Position numbers and translations under genes: made by a program
The notes under the pieces: model-generated
What the model was told of the DNA's origin: nothing
What the model saw: the letters and a program-made list of their open reading frames with translations, nothing else
Databases searched by the model: none
DNA from: Clostridiales bacterium
GTDB lineage: Bacteria > Bacillota > Clostridia > Saccharofermentanales > Saccharofermentanaceae
Length of the DNA stretch: 52,096 nucleotides
Direction of reading: 5' to 3'
NCBI GenBank assembly: GCA_017427465.1
Contig: JAFRST010000006.1
Span: forward strand, 1-52,096
Shown here: positions 17,874 to 27,043 of the stretch, one piece after another
Layout of the letters: the number at the start of each line of letters is the position of its first letter
Position numbering within the stretch: the stretch's first letter is position 1

Positions 17874-18920
17874 TTAAAAACCCTGCTTCAGGTGCTGATT
17901 TTGCTTGATTGCTTCGAAAAGTCTGGCGATGCATTTCCTCTCATATTCTCTCTCGGAACCGATAGAGAATTTCTCGATGCCCTCGTTTGCCTTATTCGCA
18001 CATTCAGTTGCTCTCTCGAGATTACGGCAGCAATAAAGCTCATAAAAGCCCTTTATCCTCATGCCGTTAGAATCGGTATCCTTTGCAAGGAAGTCACCGG
18101 ACATCTGATAGTACTTCGTAGCCAGCTCCGGATTTATGCAGTGATATGAATAGTAATAAGTGAGCATTATCGCACAGAAAAGCTCAGCCCTGGTACTTGA
18201 CTGGGGCTTTAAAACGCTCTCTATATCATTTACTGCTTCCGGCATTTTATCGAACATGCCGCAGGAATCGAGATATTCAAAATAAACAGGGAAATACATT
18301 ATCCTCTCGGCGTTCGTAACTTTCTTAAGGTTAAGTTCCTTAACGGATTTAAGATTCATCTGTTCAAAAGGGATGTCTGCCCTGACCATTCCGATCGCTT
18401 CCTGATAATGTGAGCCAAGGGATTTCTTATTGTTGAGCCTTATCAATACAACTACCGAAGACAACAATATACAAAACGCGATAATGAACCATGATATTCC
18501 GAATATCCTGACCAAAGATGACAGGGTCTCATTACCGATATTACGTGACCATAACAAGCATCCGGCAAGCACGCCCGCGCCGATCAGCAAGTCCATAAAG
18601 CCTACGATTAAGAGCAGGTTTCTCTCTTTATCCCTAAACTGTTTGGGAGACATGCCTTTGCATTTTTCCAGATCATAGACAAACTCGGCACTAAAACCGA
18701 TCATCGGCTTATAGCCCCGGGACTCCCACTTACCGTCTTTTTGCTTCTCATATCTGAATCCGAGAAGACCGATCTGTTTGGCCTTCAGTTTAAACATCGG
18801 AGCAACGATCATGAGAAGGAGCATATTCACAAAAGAAGGAAAATGGAACGTTATGACGGCCAATACTATAGCTATCAGCGGACTGAAACTGATATTGACC
18901 AGCTCATCAAAAAAAGGCAT
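17874..18920 (-). CDS. membrane protein of unknown function
   Basis: A 348-residue protein starting MPFFDELVN; GGGAG lies 8 bases before this ATG, while the open frame to 18983 has no RBS. Hydrophobic segments occur near residues 10-40, 105-125 and 140-165, so the N-terminal half is membrane-bound. The C-terminal half (about 180-348) is soluble and helical with repeated Tyr/Leu patterns (YYYSYHCINPELATKYYQM), suggesting tetratricopeptide-like helices. I do not recognise a family. It sits between the exosortase operon and a divergent MFS gene. It is not obviously part of either. Confidence 0.6.
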   Translation of the reverse strand: MPFFDELVNISFSPLIAIVLAVITFHFPSFVNMLLLMIVAPMFKLKAKQIGLLGFRYEKQKDGKWESRGYKPMIGFSAEFVYDLEKCKGMSPKQFRDKERNLLLIVGFMDLLIGAGVLAGCLLWSRNIGNETLSSLVRIFGISWFIIAFCILLSSVVVLIRLNNKKSLGSHYQEAIGMVRADIPFEQMNLKSVKELNLKKVTNAERIMYFPVYFEYLDSCGMFDKMPEAVNDIESVLKPQSSTRAELFCAIMLTYYYSYHCINPELATKYYQMSGDFLAKDTDSNGMRIKGFYELYCCRNLERATECANKANEGIEKFSIGSEREYERKCIARLFEAIKQNQHLKQGF

Positions 18921-18951
18921 CCTGCTAGCTCCCTTCTGTCTATTTACAACT

Positions 18952-18983
18952 ATTATATAAGTATTTTGACACAGCTGTATCAA
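18952..18983 (-). promoter_or_regulatory. possible promoter for the gene at 17874-18920
   Basis: Minus strand TTGATA (18978-18983) followed after 18 bases by TATATAAT (18952-18959). A separate TATAAT on the plus strand at 19013-19018 could serve the MFS gene, but no matching -35 was found for it. Confidence 0.4.
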
Positions 18984-19048
18984 AACTTACAACACCAAAA
19001 GCTTTAGCATAGTATAATTACATCCATCAAAGACCGGGCAGGCACTAA

Positions 19049-20251
19049 ATGTCAGACAGGAAAAAGTTCTGGACTCTCAGATACATCATCATAAACGCGA
19101 CTTACTTTGCCGTTTATAGCGGCATCCACGCTTACGCGTCCGTCTTCCTGCTCGAAAAAGGTTTCTCCAACACCCTGATCGGCATCACCTTGGCACTCGC
19201 CAACATCCTGTCTGTTGTCTTCCAGCCCATAGTCGCAGGTATTATCGACAAGCAGGGAAAGCTTACGAACCGCAATGTCTCAATGGCATCGACGGTTCTC
19301 CTTCTCATAGGCTCTATACTTCTGCTCCTGATAAAAAACGGTGTAGTCGTAATATTCATAATCTTCGCGCTGATATATATGGTGCAGATGGTATACCAGC
19401 CGATCATCACGGCGATGTATTTCGAGTACGAGGCGGCAGGCTGCCACATCTACTACGGACTCGCAAGGGGCCTCGGCTCATGCGGCTTCGCTATCGTATC
19501 ATTCTTCACGGGAAGAGCGATCGGGTGGTTCGGCGTAAACATCCTCATGATCCTCGATATCATCTTCCTCGCGATCGCTCTGGCCGTACTCTACTTCTTC
19601 AAAAAGCCCAAGGTCGAAGCGCCGCCTATAGAGAAAAACGAAGTCGCCCACAACAACCTGTTCAGCTTCATAAAGACTTATCCGGGCTTCATGCTCTTCG
19701 TGCTTGCGGCCGTCTGTTTCTTCTTCGCGCACAACGCGATCAACGACTACATGATCCAGATAATTACGCCTTTGGGCGGGACCGAAGCCCAGATGGGCAT
19801 AGCCGTCAGCTGCGCTGCCATTTTAGAGCTTCCGACCATGGCCCTGATCGACAAGATCATGAAGAAGATCTCTGTTAAAAATCTTCTTCTCATCTCCGCT
19901 ACGGCTTTCCTGATCAAAACACTTCTGATGCTCATCGCTCCGAATATGGGCGTAGTCTACATCAGCCAGGCCATGCAGATGCTCGCATATGCTGTCTTCA
20001 TCCCTGCCGGTGCATACTTCGTCAACCGGACGATGGCGCGTTTAGACCAGGTCAAAGGCCAGGCCTACATCAACTGTTCCATCACTTTGGGCGGAGTTTT
20101 CTCAAGCCTTGTCTGCGGCCGTTTACTTGACATCAAAGGCCCGCACTTCATGCTGATCGTCAGCCTCGCGGTTACTGCCACAGGCCTTGTGATCGCTTTT
20201 TTTGCGCTTAAGGTCTTGAGAACAAAAACAACGTCAGAAGCTAAGGCTTAA
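19049..20251 (+). CDS. major facilitator superfamily transporter (sugar:proton symporter-like)
   Basis: A 400-residue protein with about 12 membrane helices. The N-terminal region (NATYFAVYSGIHAYASVFL) and the loop between helices 2 and 3 (AGIIDKQGKLTNRN) look like the oligosaccharide:H+ symporter (LacY-like) branch of the superfamily. An intracellular loop near 190-205 separates the two six-helix halves. The substrate cannot be named. The RBS is weak (GGCAGG). Its 3' end overlaps the convergent YczE-like gene by 4 bases. Confidence 0.8.
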   Translation: MSDRKKFWTLRYIIINATYFAVYSGIHAYASVFLLEKGFSNTLIGITLALANILSVVFQPIVAGIIDKQGKLTNRNVSMASTVLLLIGSILLLLIKNGVVVIFIIFALIYMVQMVYQPIITAMYFEYEAAGCHIYYGLARGLGSCGFAIVSFFTGRAIGWFGVNILMILDIIFLAIALAVLYFFKKPKVEAPPIEKNEVAHNNLFSFIKTYPGFMLFVLAAVCFFFAHNAINDYMIQIITPLGGTEAQMGIAVSCAAILELPTMALIDKIMKKISVKNLLLISATAFLIKTLLMLIAPNMGVVYISQAMQMLAYAVFIPAGAYFVNRTMARLDQVKGQAYINCSITLGGVFSSLVCGRLLDIKGPHFMLIVSLAVTATGLVIAFFALKVLRTKTTSEAKA

Positions 20252-20907
20252 CTCTTCGCCTTCAGCTCTCTTACTACTTCGATAACATTCCTGTGCTTCA
20301 GTTTTCTGGGCTCAAACTTAATGATGTTATAGACCAGCTGCATCACAAGTCCCGCACCGAACGTGCTGATCAGCGTGCCGATCCCGACAGGACCGCCCAA
20401 AAGATAACCGAATAAAAGAACGACTGCCCAGAGCATTACTTCAACTATGCCTATAGGGATCTTCTTAAATCTTTTTCCCAAGCCGACAAGGAGAGCATCT
20501 CTCGGGCCGCAGCACTGCCTGCAGCTCATGTAGATCCACATGCCTAAGGCCATGAAGACAAAGCCTCCCAGCATGATGCCTATGCCGAGCCATAAGTTCC
20601 GGTTCTCGGGGAAGGGATTAAGATAATTGAATGCCTGAATAAAGCTTCCGGTGAAGAAAGCGTCAATGATCGTGCCGAAGCCGATCCTCTCCTTGAGCAG
20701 TATATCGATTATGAGGACCGTGACCGCGATGAGCGTCATCGACATGCCGTAATTAAGCGGAGTATGATTTGCGATACCCATGCCGAGGCAGTCCCACGGG
20801 GCAAGGCCGATATTAGCGTAAATGGTAAGGTGCACACCAAGCGAGAATACGATAAGCCCTGATATGATCTTAAGCCATTCCCAAAGGATCTTTGTAAGGG
20901 GTTTCAC
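20248..20907 (-). CDS. YczE/YitT-like integral membrane protein
   Basis: A 219-residue protein with five or six helices. Family signatures are the N-terminal LGVHLTIYANIGLAPWDCLGMGI and the central CGPRDALLVGLGKR. The start codon is GTG at 20907, with AAGG upstream that overlaps the stop of the preceding permease gene. Members of this family are poorly characterised membrane proteins. It follows the acyltransferase and permease genes with gaps of 42 and 9 bases, so the three are probably one operon. Confidence 0.8.
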   Translation of the reverse strand: MKPLTKILWEWLKIISGLIVFSLGVHLTIYANIGLAPWDCLGMGIANHTPLNYGMSMTLIAVTVLIIDILLKERIGFGTIIDAFFTGSFIQAFNYLNPFPENRNLWLGIGIMLGGFVFMALGMWIYMSCRQCCGPRDALLVGLGKRFKKIPIGIVEVMLWAVVLLFGYLLGGPVGIGTLISTFGAGLVMQLVYNIIKFEPRKLKHRNVIEVVRELKAKS

Positions 20908-20916
20908 ATCCGCACC

Positions 20917-21930
20917 TTAAACGACTTCGCCCTTGGCCATTTGTCTCTGGGCTCTCCGCTCTTCTCTGCGCTCGAGTCTTCTCATGGCTTTAAGCTTGGC
21001 TTCATCTTTGTCTCTGAGCATGTAGCCTGCGAAAATAGATATCGCGCCGAACATTATAAGCAGGATAACGCTGGCAGCAGATGCCATTGCATAGTTATAA
21101 GTACCGCGGAACGCAAGCAGGTGGATGTACATCATAAGAGTCATGTTCGGCAGGTCGTTGTCCCAGAATCCGAAAACATAAGGTACATCGAACATTCCAA
21201 GGCCGTCCATAATCGTAATAACGGAGATGAAGAAAAGCACAGGACGCATGCCCGGAAGAGTGACCCTGAAGAACGTCTGAATCCTGTTGGCGCCGTCCAT
21301 CTCCGCAGCCTCGAAGACTTCAGTGGGAATAGTGCCCATGCCTGCCACGGCATAGACGAAGATAATACCGAAGTGCATGTAGATATTGATGACGATGATA
21401 AAGAACGGCAGCGACCATATGAACTCAAAATCTTCAGGCGTAAACCCGAAGCCGTCGATAGCGGAAGCTACGAGAACAAATTCTTCCAGCTTTGCAAAGA
21501 ATGTGCTGAAGAGGCCGACAAAGAACAGACCCATGATATATCCGGACAATACCTTAGGCATGAAGAACGCCGTCTTGAAGAACGTCTTGCCCCTGACCTT
21601 GTATCTTCTGTCAGTAACAACAGCAGCAAGCCAGAACGCCAGTATCCATTCCGGGACAGCCTCGCAGACCCAGAAGAAAAGCGTATTCTTTAACGCCTTG
21701 TGGAACATCTGTGACTTAAGGATATATTGGAAATTGAAATACCAGGGCTTGCCTGCATCCCAAAGCCATTTGTAATCGGTTTTGGCCGCACCCCTCAATT
21801 CGGTAAACGCAAGGATGAGAGTCCTGTATAACGGGTAAGCATGGAATACAAGGAACGCAAGAATGAAGGGGATCGAGAAAATGTATCCCCATTTTGCATA
21901 ACGTCTTGATAGCGGCTTGTTTTTACCCAT
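20917..21930 (-). CDS. orphan sugar ABC transporter permease (MalF/UgpA type)
   Basis: A 337-residue permease with six predicted helices. The EAA loop reads EAAEMDGANRIQTFFRVTLPG, the binding-protein-dependent permease signature of carbohydrate importers. The C-terminus has a long basic tail (KAMRRLERREERRAQRQ) that is unusual for these permeases. A sugar importer normally needs a second permease and a binding protein encoded beside it; neither occurs in this window. It may pair with components elsewhere. It lies between an acyltransferase and a YczE-like gene. Confidence 0.88.
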   Translation of the reverse strand: MGKNKPLSRRYAKWGYIFSIPFILAFLVFHAYPLYRTLILAFTELRGAAKTDYKWLWDAGKPWYFNFQYILKSQMFHKALKNTLFFWVCEAVPEWILAFWLAAVVTDRRYKVRGKTFFKTAFFMPKVLSGYIMGLFFVGLFSTFFAKLEEFVLVASAIDGFGFTPEDFEFIWSLPFFIIVINIYMHFGIIFVYAVAGMGTIPTEVFEAAEMDGANRIQTFFRVTLPGMRPVLFFISVITIMDGLGMFDVPYVFGFWDNDLPNMTLMMYIHLLAFRGTYNYAMASAASVILLIMFGAISIFAGYMLRDKDEAKLKAMRRLERREERRAQRQMAKGEVV

Positions 21931-21972
21931 TTATATACCCTGTCTGAAATGATCAGTTATTCTCTCTTCGTT

Positions 21973-23394
21973 CTATTCTTCTTTACTCTGATTCTCAGAC
22001 TTATCCTCAGCCTTGGTTTCAACCGTTTTATCTGCTGTCTCTTCCTCAGGCTTAGCCTTTATGTCTCTGATATCGGCTTTTCCTTCGCCTTCATCAAGCA
22101 GCGAGATGTACACGGGCTTGACCTTCGGTCTCGGCGGGCTGAAGAGCTTGTTCTGAACGCTCTCGGTAATCTTCTGTTCAGCAACACCCATCAGTACCGA
22201 AAGGATCATGACGGAGACACCATAGATAAGGAGATTGTGCTTAACGTCTCCGACATTTACGAGGGCTTCAGGGACCTCAACGAAACGGAGCACAGTGATT
22301 GCCGCAAGGTTCATGAGATATGTATGGAGCGAGTACTTGCCGAAGAATCTGGTAACAGGATTGCTTACGTGATACTTCATCATGAAGATGAAGATCGTAA
22401 CGACAAGGATCAGGAACAGCGGAACCTGGCAGAAGAAAGTGATGATCTTCTTATCGAGTTCATAACCGTTGCCGTCCCACTCTGTCCAATAACCGAAGTA
22501 GCTCTGACCGAATGAAGAGAGCTGGTAGCAGAGCAATGTGATGATCAAAAGGATATGGAACTTGAGCGCATAAGCTTTCTTGAAGAAAGCAACGATCTGC
22601 TTCTCATAGTTCGCGAAAACAAGACCTGCGAGGAATGCCGGGGCGGCATTGACCCACCATTCACCGTTAAACCAGAAGATCTGCTGATCCATCCACCATT
22701 TGAAATTATTCTCGAAATAAGTCTCATCCGTCCACCAGTTATCGGGACCTGCCCAATAAGCGAAGTGACCGACGCACATTCCGCCGACACCCATTGCGAG
22801 TATAAATACGAATATGATCGCGAAGCAGACAGGGCGGTTCTTTATAAAGCGGAAGCAAAGGAAGAATACGAGGTACAGGATAGCAAGGACTATCGGGAAC
22901 CACGCAAATCTGTTCATCATCGTAAATCCCGTGAGATTCGTAAGCCACTGGACCTTGTCGAGCGGATACTTAACGATGAACATCAGGATCCCGTATATCA
23001 AAACATTTACATAGAACGGAACTACGATCGACTTAACGATCCTCTTCCTGATAAAGCCCTTGAGATAGTCCTTCTTGGCATCGAGGCTCTTGATGAGACC
23101 GAAGCCCGAGCAGAAGAAAAAGATAGCTACGAAATAAGCGCCGGCATTTACAAATGCCGAGAGAACGCCTTCCTCCTGGAAGAACGGCTCCTGCGAGATG
23201 TGGTGGATAATAACACCGATAGCGGCAAAACCCCTGAGTGACTTCATCACTTCAAGGCTCGTAAAATCGTCATTGAATTCATTCTTCCGGCCGAATTTAA
23301 CGGTCGCGCCCCAAATGAAAAGGATGATGAACGAATAACAAACGATCTGGCTTGCTATAGTCCAGCCGTCTATACCGCCAAAGAATGCTCCCAT
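21973..23394 (-). CDS. membrane acyltransferase, acyltransferase-3 family
   Basis: A 473-residue protein with about ten helices. The signature is in LEVMKSLRGFAAIGVIIHHI, with the catalytic-type arginine and histidines of this family, and FFFCSGFGLIKSL follows. Such proteins add acetyl or succinyl groups to surface sugars or peptidoglycan. The C-terminal 60 residues are a highly charged, cytoplasmic tail rich in Lys and Glu (KPEEETADKTVETKAEDK). First gene of a likely three-gene operon with the sugar permease and YczE-like protein. The acceptor is unknown. Confidence 0.85.
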   Translation of the reverse strand: MGAFFGGIDGWTIASQIVCYSFIILFIWGATVKFGRKNEFNDDFTSLEVMKSLRGFAAIGVIIHHISQEPFFQEEGVLSAFVNAGAYFVAIFFFCSGFGLIKSLDAKKDYLKGFIRKRIVKSIVVPFYVNVLIYGILMFIVKYPLDKVQWLTNLTGFTMMNRFAWFPIVLAILYLVFFLCFRFIKNRPVCFAIIFVFILAMGVGGMCVGHFAYWAGPDNWWTDETYFENNFKWWMDQQIFWFNGEWWVNAAPAFLAGLVFANYEKQIVAFFKKAYALKFHILLIITLLCYQLSSFGQSYFGYWTEWDGNGYELDKKIITFFCQVPLFLILVVTIFIFMMKYHVSNPVTRFFGKYSLHTYLMNLAAITVLRFVEVPEALVNVGDVKHNLLIYGVSVMILSVLMGVAEQKITESVQNKLFSPPRPKVKPVYISLLDEGEGKADIRDIKAKPEEETADKTVETKAEDKSENQSKEE

Positions 23395-23441
23395 ATATAC
23401 CCCATTAATAATTTAGTGCATTTCTATGCATCTTAATGGAG

Positions 23442-23450
23442 ATTATAACA
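23442..23450 (-). promoter_or_regulatory. extended -10 promoter of the acyltransferase operon
   Basis: Minus strand TGTTATAAT, a perfect extended -10 about 48 bases upstream of the acyltransferase ATG. No good -35 was seen. Confidence 0.5.
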
Positions 23451-23466
23451 TACATAAATATCATTT

Positions 23467-24075
23467 CTATTTTAAGGGGATAATTATCTTGCCGTTGTTC
23501 ATGGCGAATGTATATCTTTCGCCTTTTTCCGCACCCGCCAGTTCAACGCCGAAGTAAGCATCATTTATAAAGCCGTAACGGTACTCGTTCCAGCTTTTAT
23601 CTTTCAGATGGATGCTCCAATGTCCCATGCCGTCGTAGTCAGCACTTGTTACTTTAAGTTCCTTTGTCTCCATAAGGTCTTTGCAATTGCCGATCTTCTC
23701 CAGCTCTATATCGCTGCTCAGTTCATTTGAATAAGTCATAGGATAGGGTCCGTCCTCATTGGGCTTGTGTTCAGGCTCTATTCCCTCATTTGCTACAAAG
23801 ATGTCGCCGTATTCATAATCCCCGGGAGTGTGAAACCACACTACTGCCATTGTTTCTTCGCCATAGAAATATCTGAGCCTTATGTTCTCGTTATATTCGC
23901 CCATAGTGCCTATCATGACATAGTACTTTTCCACATCAAAAACAGGCTTTGTCTCAGTGGTCTTTGCTTCTTCGGAACGCCTCTGTCTCCTGCTCTTTTC
24001 CTCTTTACATGATGCAATCGCAAACGTTAATACCACTGCCATCATTGCAGCTGTCAAAACCTTAAAAACCTTCAT
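23467..24075 (-). CDS. lipoprotein of unknown function
   Basis: A 202-residue lipoprotein. The signal peptide ends at IASC (Cys23), followed by a basic stretch (KEEKSRRQRR). The remainder is a beta-rich soluble domain with many Tyr/Trp residues (MGHWSIHLKDKSWNEYRYG). The GGGGGA ribosome site is well placed. It follows the anti-sigma-like gene by 89 bases on the same strand and may be controlled by the sigma factor at 24848. No family recognised. Confidence 0.65.
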   Translation of the reverse strand: MKVFKVLTAAMMAVVLTFAIASCKEEKSRRQRRSEEAKTTETKPVFDVEKYYVMIGTMGEYNENIRLRYFYGEETMAVVWFHTPGDYEYGDIFVANEGIEPEHKPNEDGPYPMTYSNELSSDIELEKIGNCKDLMETKELKVTSADYDGMGHWSIHLKDKSWNEYRYGFINDAYFGVELAGAEKGERYTFAMNNGKIIIPLK

Positions 24076-24164
24076 CTTGATCCCCCATAATGCGGCTTAG
24101 TATGCCGTCCCGCTTGAGCTCCAAACAGGACAGCTTTTATTCATTCCCAATTCAATAGAAAAAC

Positions 24165-24851
24165 TCAAGTAGCTTCGGTATATCCTTCGGGATAACCAGT
24201 CGGATCAGTGCCTATGAATACGCCGTCATCAGTCTTTATGAAGAAGGCGTAATAGACATTTGTCGTGAAGTCCAGGCCGCCGCAGGAGATCCTGTAATCG
24301 CCCGGAGCAAGGTATCCGAAAGGTGACAGATCATAAGTAAGAGTATAATCCGTGCCGGGTCCGATCTCATGCATGAGATCATGGACTATATAATCTTCGG
24401 AAGGCACGTAATACCATTTATTGCCGATCAAGACTTCGAGCTTATAGTATTCACCAAAGCTCCAAGGTTCGTCACTGATATTAGTGAACGTGACTTTTGC
24501 TTTATTATCTTCCACACGTACACTTGCAAGGACAAACTGCGTACCCGGAATGTCATTTGCCGGTTCGTAATTAATTGCTTCGGTAAACCCGGGCACAGTC
24601 GTTGCCGGCGTTTCGGATGTCTCAGGCTCAGCTTCGGTAAAAGCAATAGTTGTCGTCGGCGGAACGAGCTTTTCCTTCAGACTTAATCTTAAGAAAATGG
24701 CGGCAACTCCGATAACGACGATAAGCGACGCGGCAACTGCAAGAAGAGTTCGCACATTGCCGAGCTTGCTGACCTTTTTATAGGTCGCTGCTTCTTCGAT
24801 ATATTTATCGTCGATGTTTTCGAGGACTTCAAAGAAATCGATCTGTCTCAT
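24165..24851 (-). CDS. anti-sigma-factor-like membrane protein with outside immunoglobulin-like domain
   Basis: A 228-residue protein with a cytoplasmic N-terminus (1-35), one membrane helix (about 36-55, LLAVAASLIVVIGVAAIFL), a Thr/Pro/Glu linker and an outside beta-sandwich domain (about 95-210). The outside domain has the pattern of an Ig-like fold (VEDNKAKVTFTNISDEPWSFG ... PGDYRISCGG). The start overlaps the sigma factor stop by 4 bases. This gene order and topology fit an anti-sigma factor that holds the sigma factor at the membrane until an outside signal arrives. The short cytoplasmic part lacks an obvious zinc motif. Confidence 0.7.
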   Translation of the reverse strand: MRQIDFFEVLENIDDKYIEEAATYKKVSKLGNVRTLLAVAASLIVVIGVAAIFLRLSLKEKLVPPTTTIAFTEAEPETSETPATTVPGFTEAINYEPANDIPGTQFVLASVRVEDNKAKVTFTNISDEPWSFGEYYKLEVLIGNKWYYVPSEDYIVHDLMHEIGPGTDYTLTYDLSPFGYLAPGDYRISCGGLDFTTNVYYAFFIKTDDGVFIGTDPTGYPEGYTEAT

Positions 24852-25408
24852 AAATCGAACCCCCTTTCGATCAGATAATCGCGGAGGTTGTTTCTTATGC
24901 GGCGGACGGATACCGAGATGTTGTTCTCGCTCGTGCCCATTCGCAGTGCGATCGATTTCACGTCATCTGCGTACCAGTAGCGGCGCACGAACATTACTCT
25001 CTTCTCCACAGGAAGCGTTGCGAGATAATCGTTAACTGCGGCTATAAGTTCATCACGTATAGCCTGCTCTTCGGGATCAGGTTGACCTGATACGATCTCG
25101 CGGACTTCATCAAGCACGAGGGGCATTTCATTGCCGCCGCGCTTTTCTGCGTTGTTCAGCTTATAACGGTTCAGTGAGATGTTCCTTGTGATCTTTCCTA
25201 TAAAAGCGGAGAAGATAGAAGGTCTCTTAGGAGGTATGGAATCCCACACCTTAACGTATGTGTCATTGACACACTCTTCGGAATCTTCACGGCTGCAAAG
25301 AATGTTATTGGCTATCGAGAAGCAGTACTTGCCGTACTTCTTTGACGTCTCTTCTATCGCAGTCTCATCTCTGTCCCAGTATAAGCGGATTATATTCTCG
25401 TCTTCCAT
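24848..25408 (-). CDS. ECF-type RNA polymerase sigma factor
   Basis: A 186-residue sigma-70 family protein with regions 2 and 4 only. Region 2 holds YGKYCFSIANNILCSREDSEECVNDTYVKVWD, here quoted as YGKYCFSIANNIL and DSEECVNDTYVKVWD. Region 4 holds LPVEKRVMFVRRYWYADDVKSIAL and a helix-turn-helix (GTSENNISVSVRRIRNNL). AAAGGAGG precedes the ATG. Two TGTCAG repeats upstream (near 25435-25465) could be part of an autoregulated promoter, but this is weak. Coupled to the anti-sigma-like gene. Confidence 0.9.
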   Translation of the reverse strand: MEDENIIRLYWDRDETAIEETSKKYGKYCFSIANNILCSREDSEECVNDTYVKVWDSIPPKRPSIFSAFIGKITRNISLNRYKLNNAEKRGGNEMPLVLDEVREIVSGQPDPEEQAIRDELIAAVNDYLATLPVEKRVMFVRRYWYADDVKSIALRMGTSENNISVSVRRIRNNLRDYLIERGFDL

Positions 25409-25607
25409 AAGAACATCCTCCTTTACTTATACTGACAACTTTCAGAACCAAATCTGACACTGTCTATGATACATTTTTCTGTCTTCATGTTCGGTAAGTT
25501 ATATTCCTCTTTCAAAGGCACGTCACGATATCCTTCATGTGCTATTATAGCCCTATAATCCGTACGTTAAACAACTGCTGACAGAACTTGGTTTTTGAGG
25601 TATTGCT

Positions 25608-26237
25608 ATGGAAAACAGAAATGAACCTGTTGCTGTTTACAATGTCAGGAGACACACGCCGAGTGCGACCGGTAATAAAGGGTGCGGGACCATCTTCTTT
25701 GCTGCCGCCATTCTTCTAGTCATATTATTTGTATTTGCTCTGATCAATAAATATGACCCTATCCTTAAGAAAGCATTGATGTATTTTCTTATATCGGCAG
25801 TATTAGCTCTCATTGGCTTTTTGTTTTTCTTGTACACTAATGTTTCGTGGAGCGGAACTCTGAAGTTCTATAACGACAGAATCGAATACCGGCTTAATAA
25901 CGGCAGAGAACAGTTCACCATCCTGCCGGGACAGCTCAGTAAGATAGTGCTCGTCAACAACGGCATTATTAAGATCGTCTTTGGCAGAACGACACTCCCG
26001 CTGGACACAAGACAGGCAAGAGAGATTGCAGACAAACTCAACGAATTTATCGCTGCCCACCCCTACCCTGTTTACACTGCTTACCCCGTAAATGCCATGC
26101 CTGCTCAGGCACCTGTCCAGGCACCTGCAGCACCTCCTGCCAGACTTAATCCCGAAGAGATCCGCGGATACAGAAAGCTTGTCGAGGATGGTGTTATTAC
26201 CGAGGAGCAGTTTAATAAAATAATCAGCAATCAGTGA
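25608..26237 (+). CDS. two-helix membrane protein with PH-like and SHOCT domains
   Basis: A 209-residue protein. Two membrane helices (about 27-46 and 55-75) are followed by a beta-rich domain of PH-like type (about 80-150, SGTLKFYNDRIEYRLNNG), a Pro/Ala/Gln linker and a C-terminal SHOCT motif (about 178-207, LNPEEIRGYRKLVEDGVITE). SHOCT domains are short helical modules often found at the ends of bacterial proteins. GAGG precedes the ATG and a TATAAT at 25554-25559 may be its -10. The role is unknown. Confidence 0.75.
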   Translation: MENRNEPVAVYNVRRHTPSATGNKGCGTIFFAAAILLVILFVFALINKYDPILKKALMYFLISAVLALIGFLFFLYTNVSWSGTLKFYNDRIEYRLNNGREQFTILPGQLSKIVLVNNGIIKIVFGRTTLPLDTRQAREIADKLNEFIAAHPYPVYTAYPVNAMPAQAPVQAPAAPPARLNPEEIRGYRKLVEDGVITEEQFNKIISNQ

Positions 26238-26294
26238 TATAGGTCAAACAATTCTTTGATAAAATAATGGAAATCCTTTAGTGAGGCACAGCAA

Positions 26295-26990
26295 ATGAAT
26301 CAGTATGGCAATCCCCAGCCCGGTCAGGTAATCACATATAAGTGCGGCGGATGCGGCGCACCTTTACCGATAAACATCAATCAGCAGATCATATACTGCC
26401 AGCATTGCGGAACGGCAAACCAGATCCCGCAGCAGGCTGTGAATTCGACACTCAACTTTGCAGGCGTCCAGGTCAAAACACAGACCGATACTGAGAGTAT
26501 GCTGCGTTCAGCCGAATACCTGATCACATGCAATCAGCATGAGAAGGCCAAGGACGTTTTATTTACCGCTATTATGTCGGGCGCGGATGACTATCGTATC
26601 TATCTTTTAAAAGTTAAGCTCGATATGTGGGGCGAGGAGGATATGATAACTTTTACTGACCTGGACAAGCTTAAAACTTATGAGGCCTCTTATCAGAACA
26701 GAGACGGATCTGTATCAAGAGCTATCTGCGAACTCATGCGCTACAGAGGTATGAACGGTATAACATTGCTTCATTTAGCAGCTTATCAGGTCATGTTTGA
26801 CCAGGTGGTTTATTGTGTTGATCATCAGTCGGATGTTAACAGCATAGCCGGATCCAATCAGGTAACTCCGATAAGCATAATGTTCCGTCCAGAAAATGTG
26901 CGTCTTCAGAATAATAAAGCCGGAGTTAAGGCAATAAGAGATTATCTGATGGCTCACGGTGCAAGGGATATCAGAAGACGCGGCTTTTGA
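26295..26990 (+). CDS. zinc-ribbon protein with ankyrin-like C-terminus
   Basis: A 231-residue soluble protein. An N-terminal zinc ribbon has two CxxC pairs (CGGC and CQHC, residues 17-41). The central part (about 65-160) is helical. The C-terminal part has two ankyrin-like units, with the pattern GITLLHLAAYQVMFDQVVYCVDH and SNQVTPISIMFR. The combination of zinc ribbon and ankyrin repeats suggests a binding adaptor. An extended -10 (TGATAAAAT, 26257-26265) and GAGG precede it. It shares only the zinc-ribbon style with the DUF4190-like family at 5826-7907. Confidence 0.7.
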   Translation: MNQYGNPQPGQVITYKCGGCGAPLPININQQIIYCQHCGTANQIPQQAVNSTLNFAGVQVKTQTDTESMLRSAEYLITCNQHEKAKDVLFTAIMSGADDYRIYLLKVKLDMWGEEDMITFTDLDKLKTYEASYQNRDGSVSRAICELMRYRGMNGITLLHLAAYQVMFDQVVYCVDHQSDVNSIAGSNQVTPISIMFRPENVRLQNNKAGVKAIRDYLMAHGARDIRRRGF

Positions 26991-27043
26991 TCTGCTCATG
27001 TGAAGCGCCGGCATAAAAGCAGGCTGAGATCTTTCCTTATATT

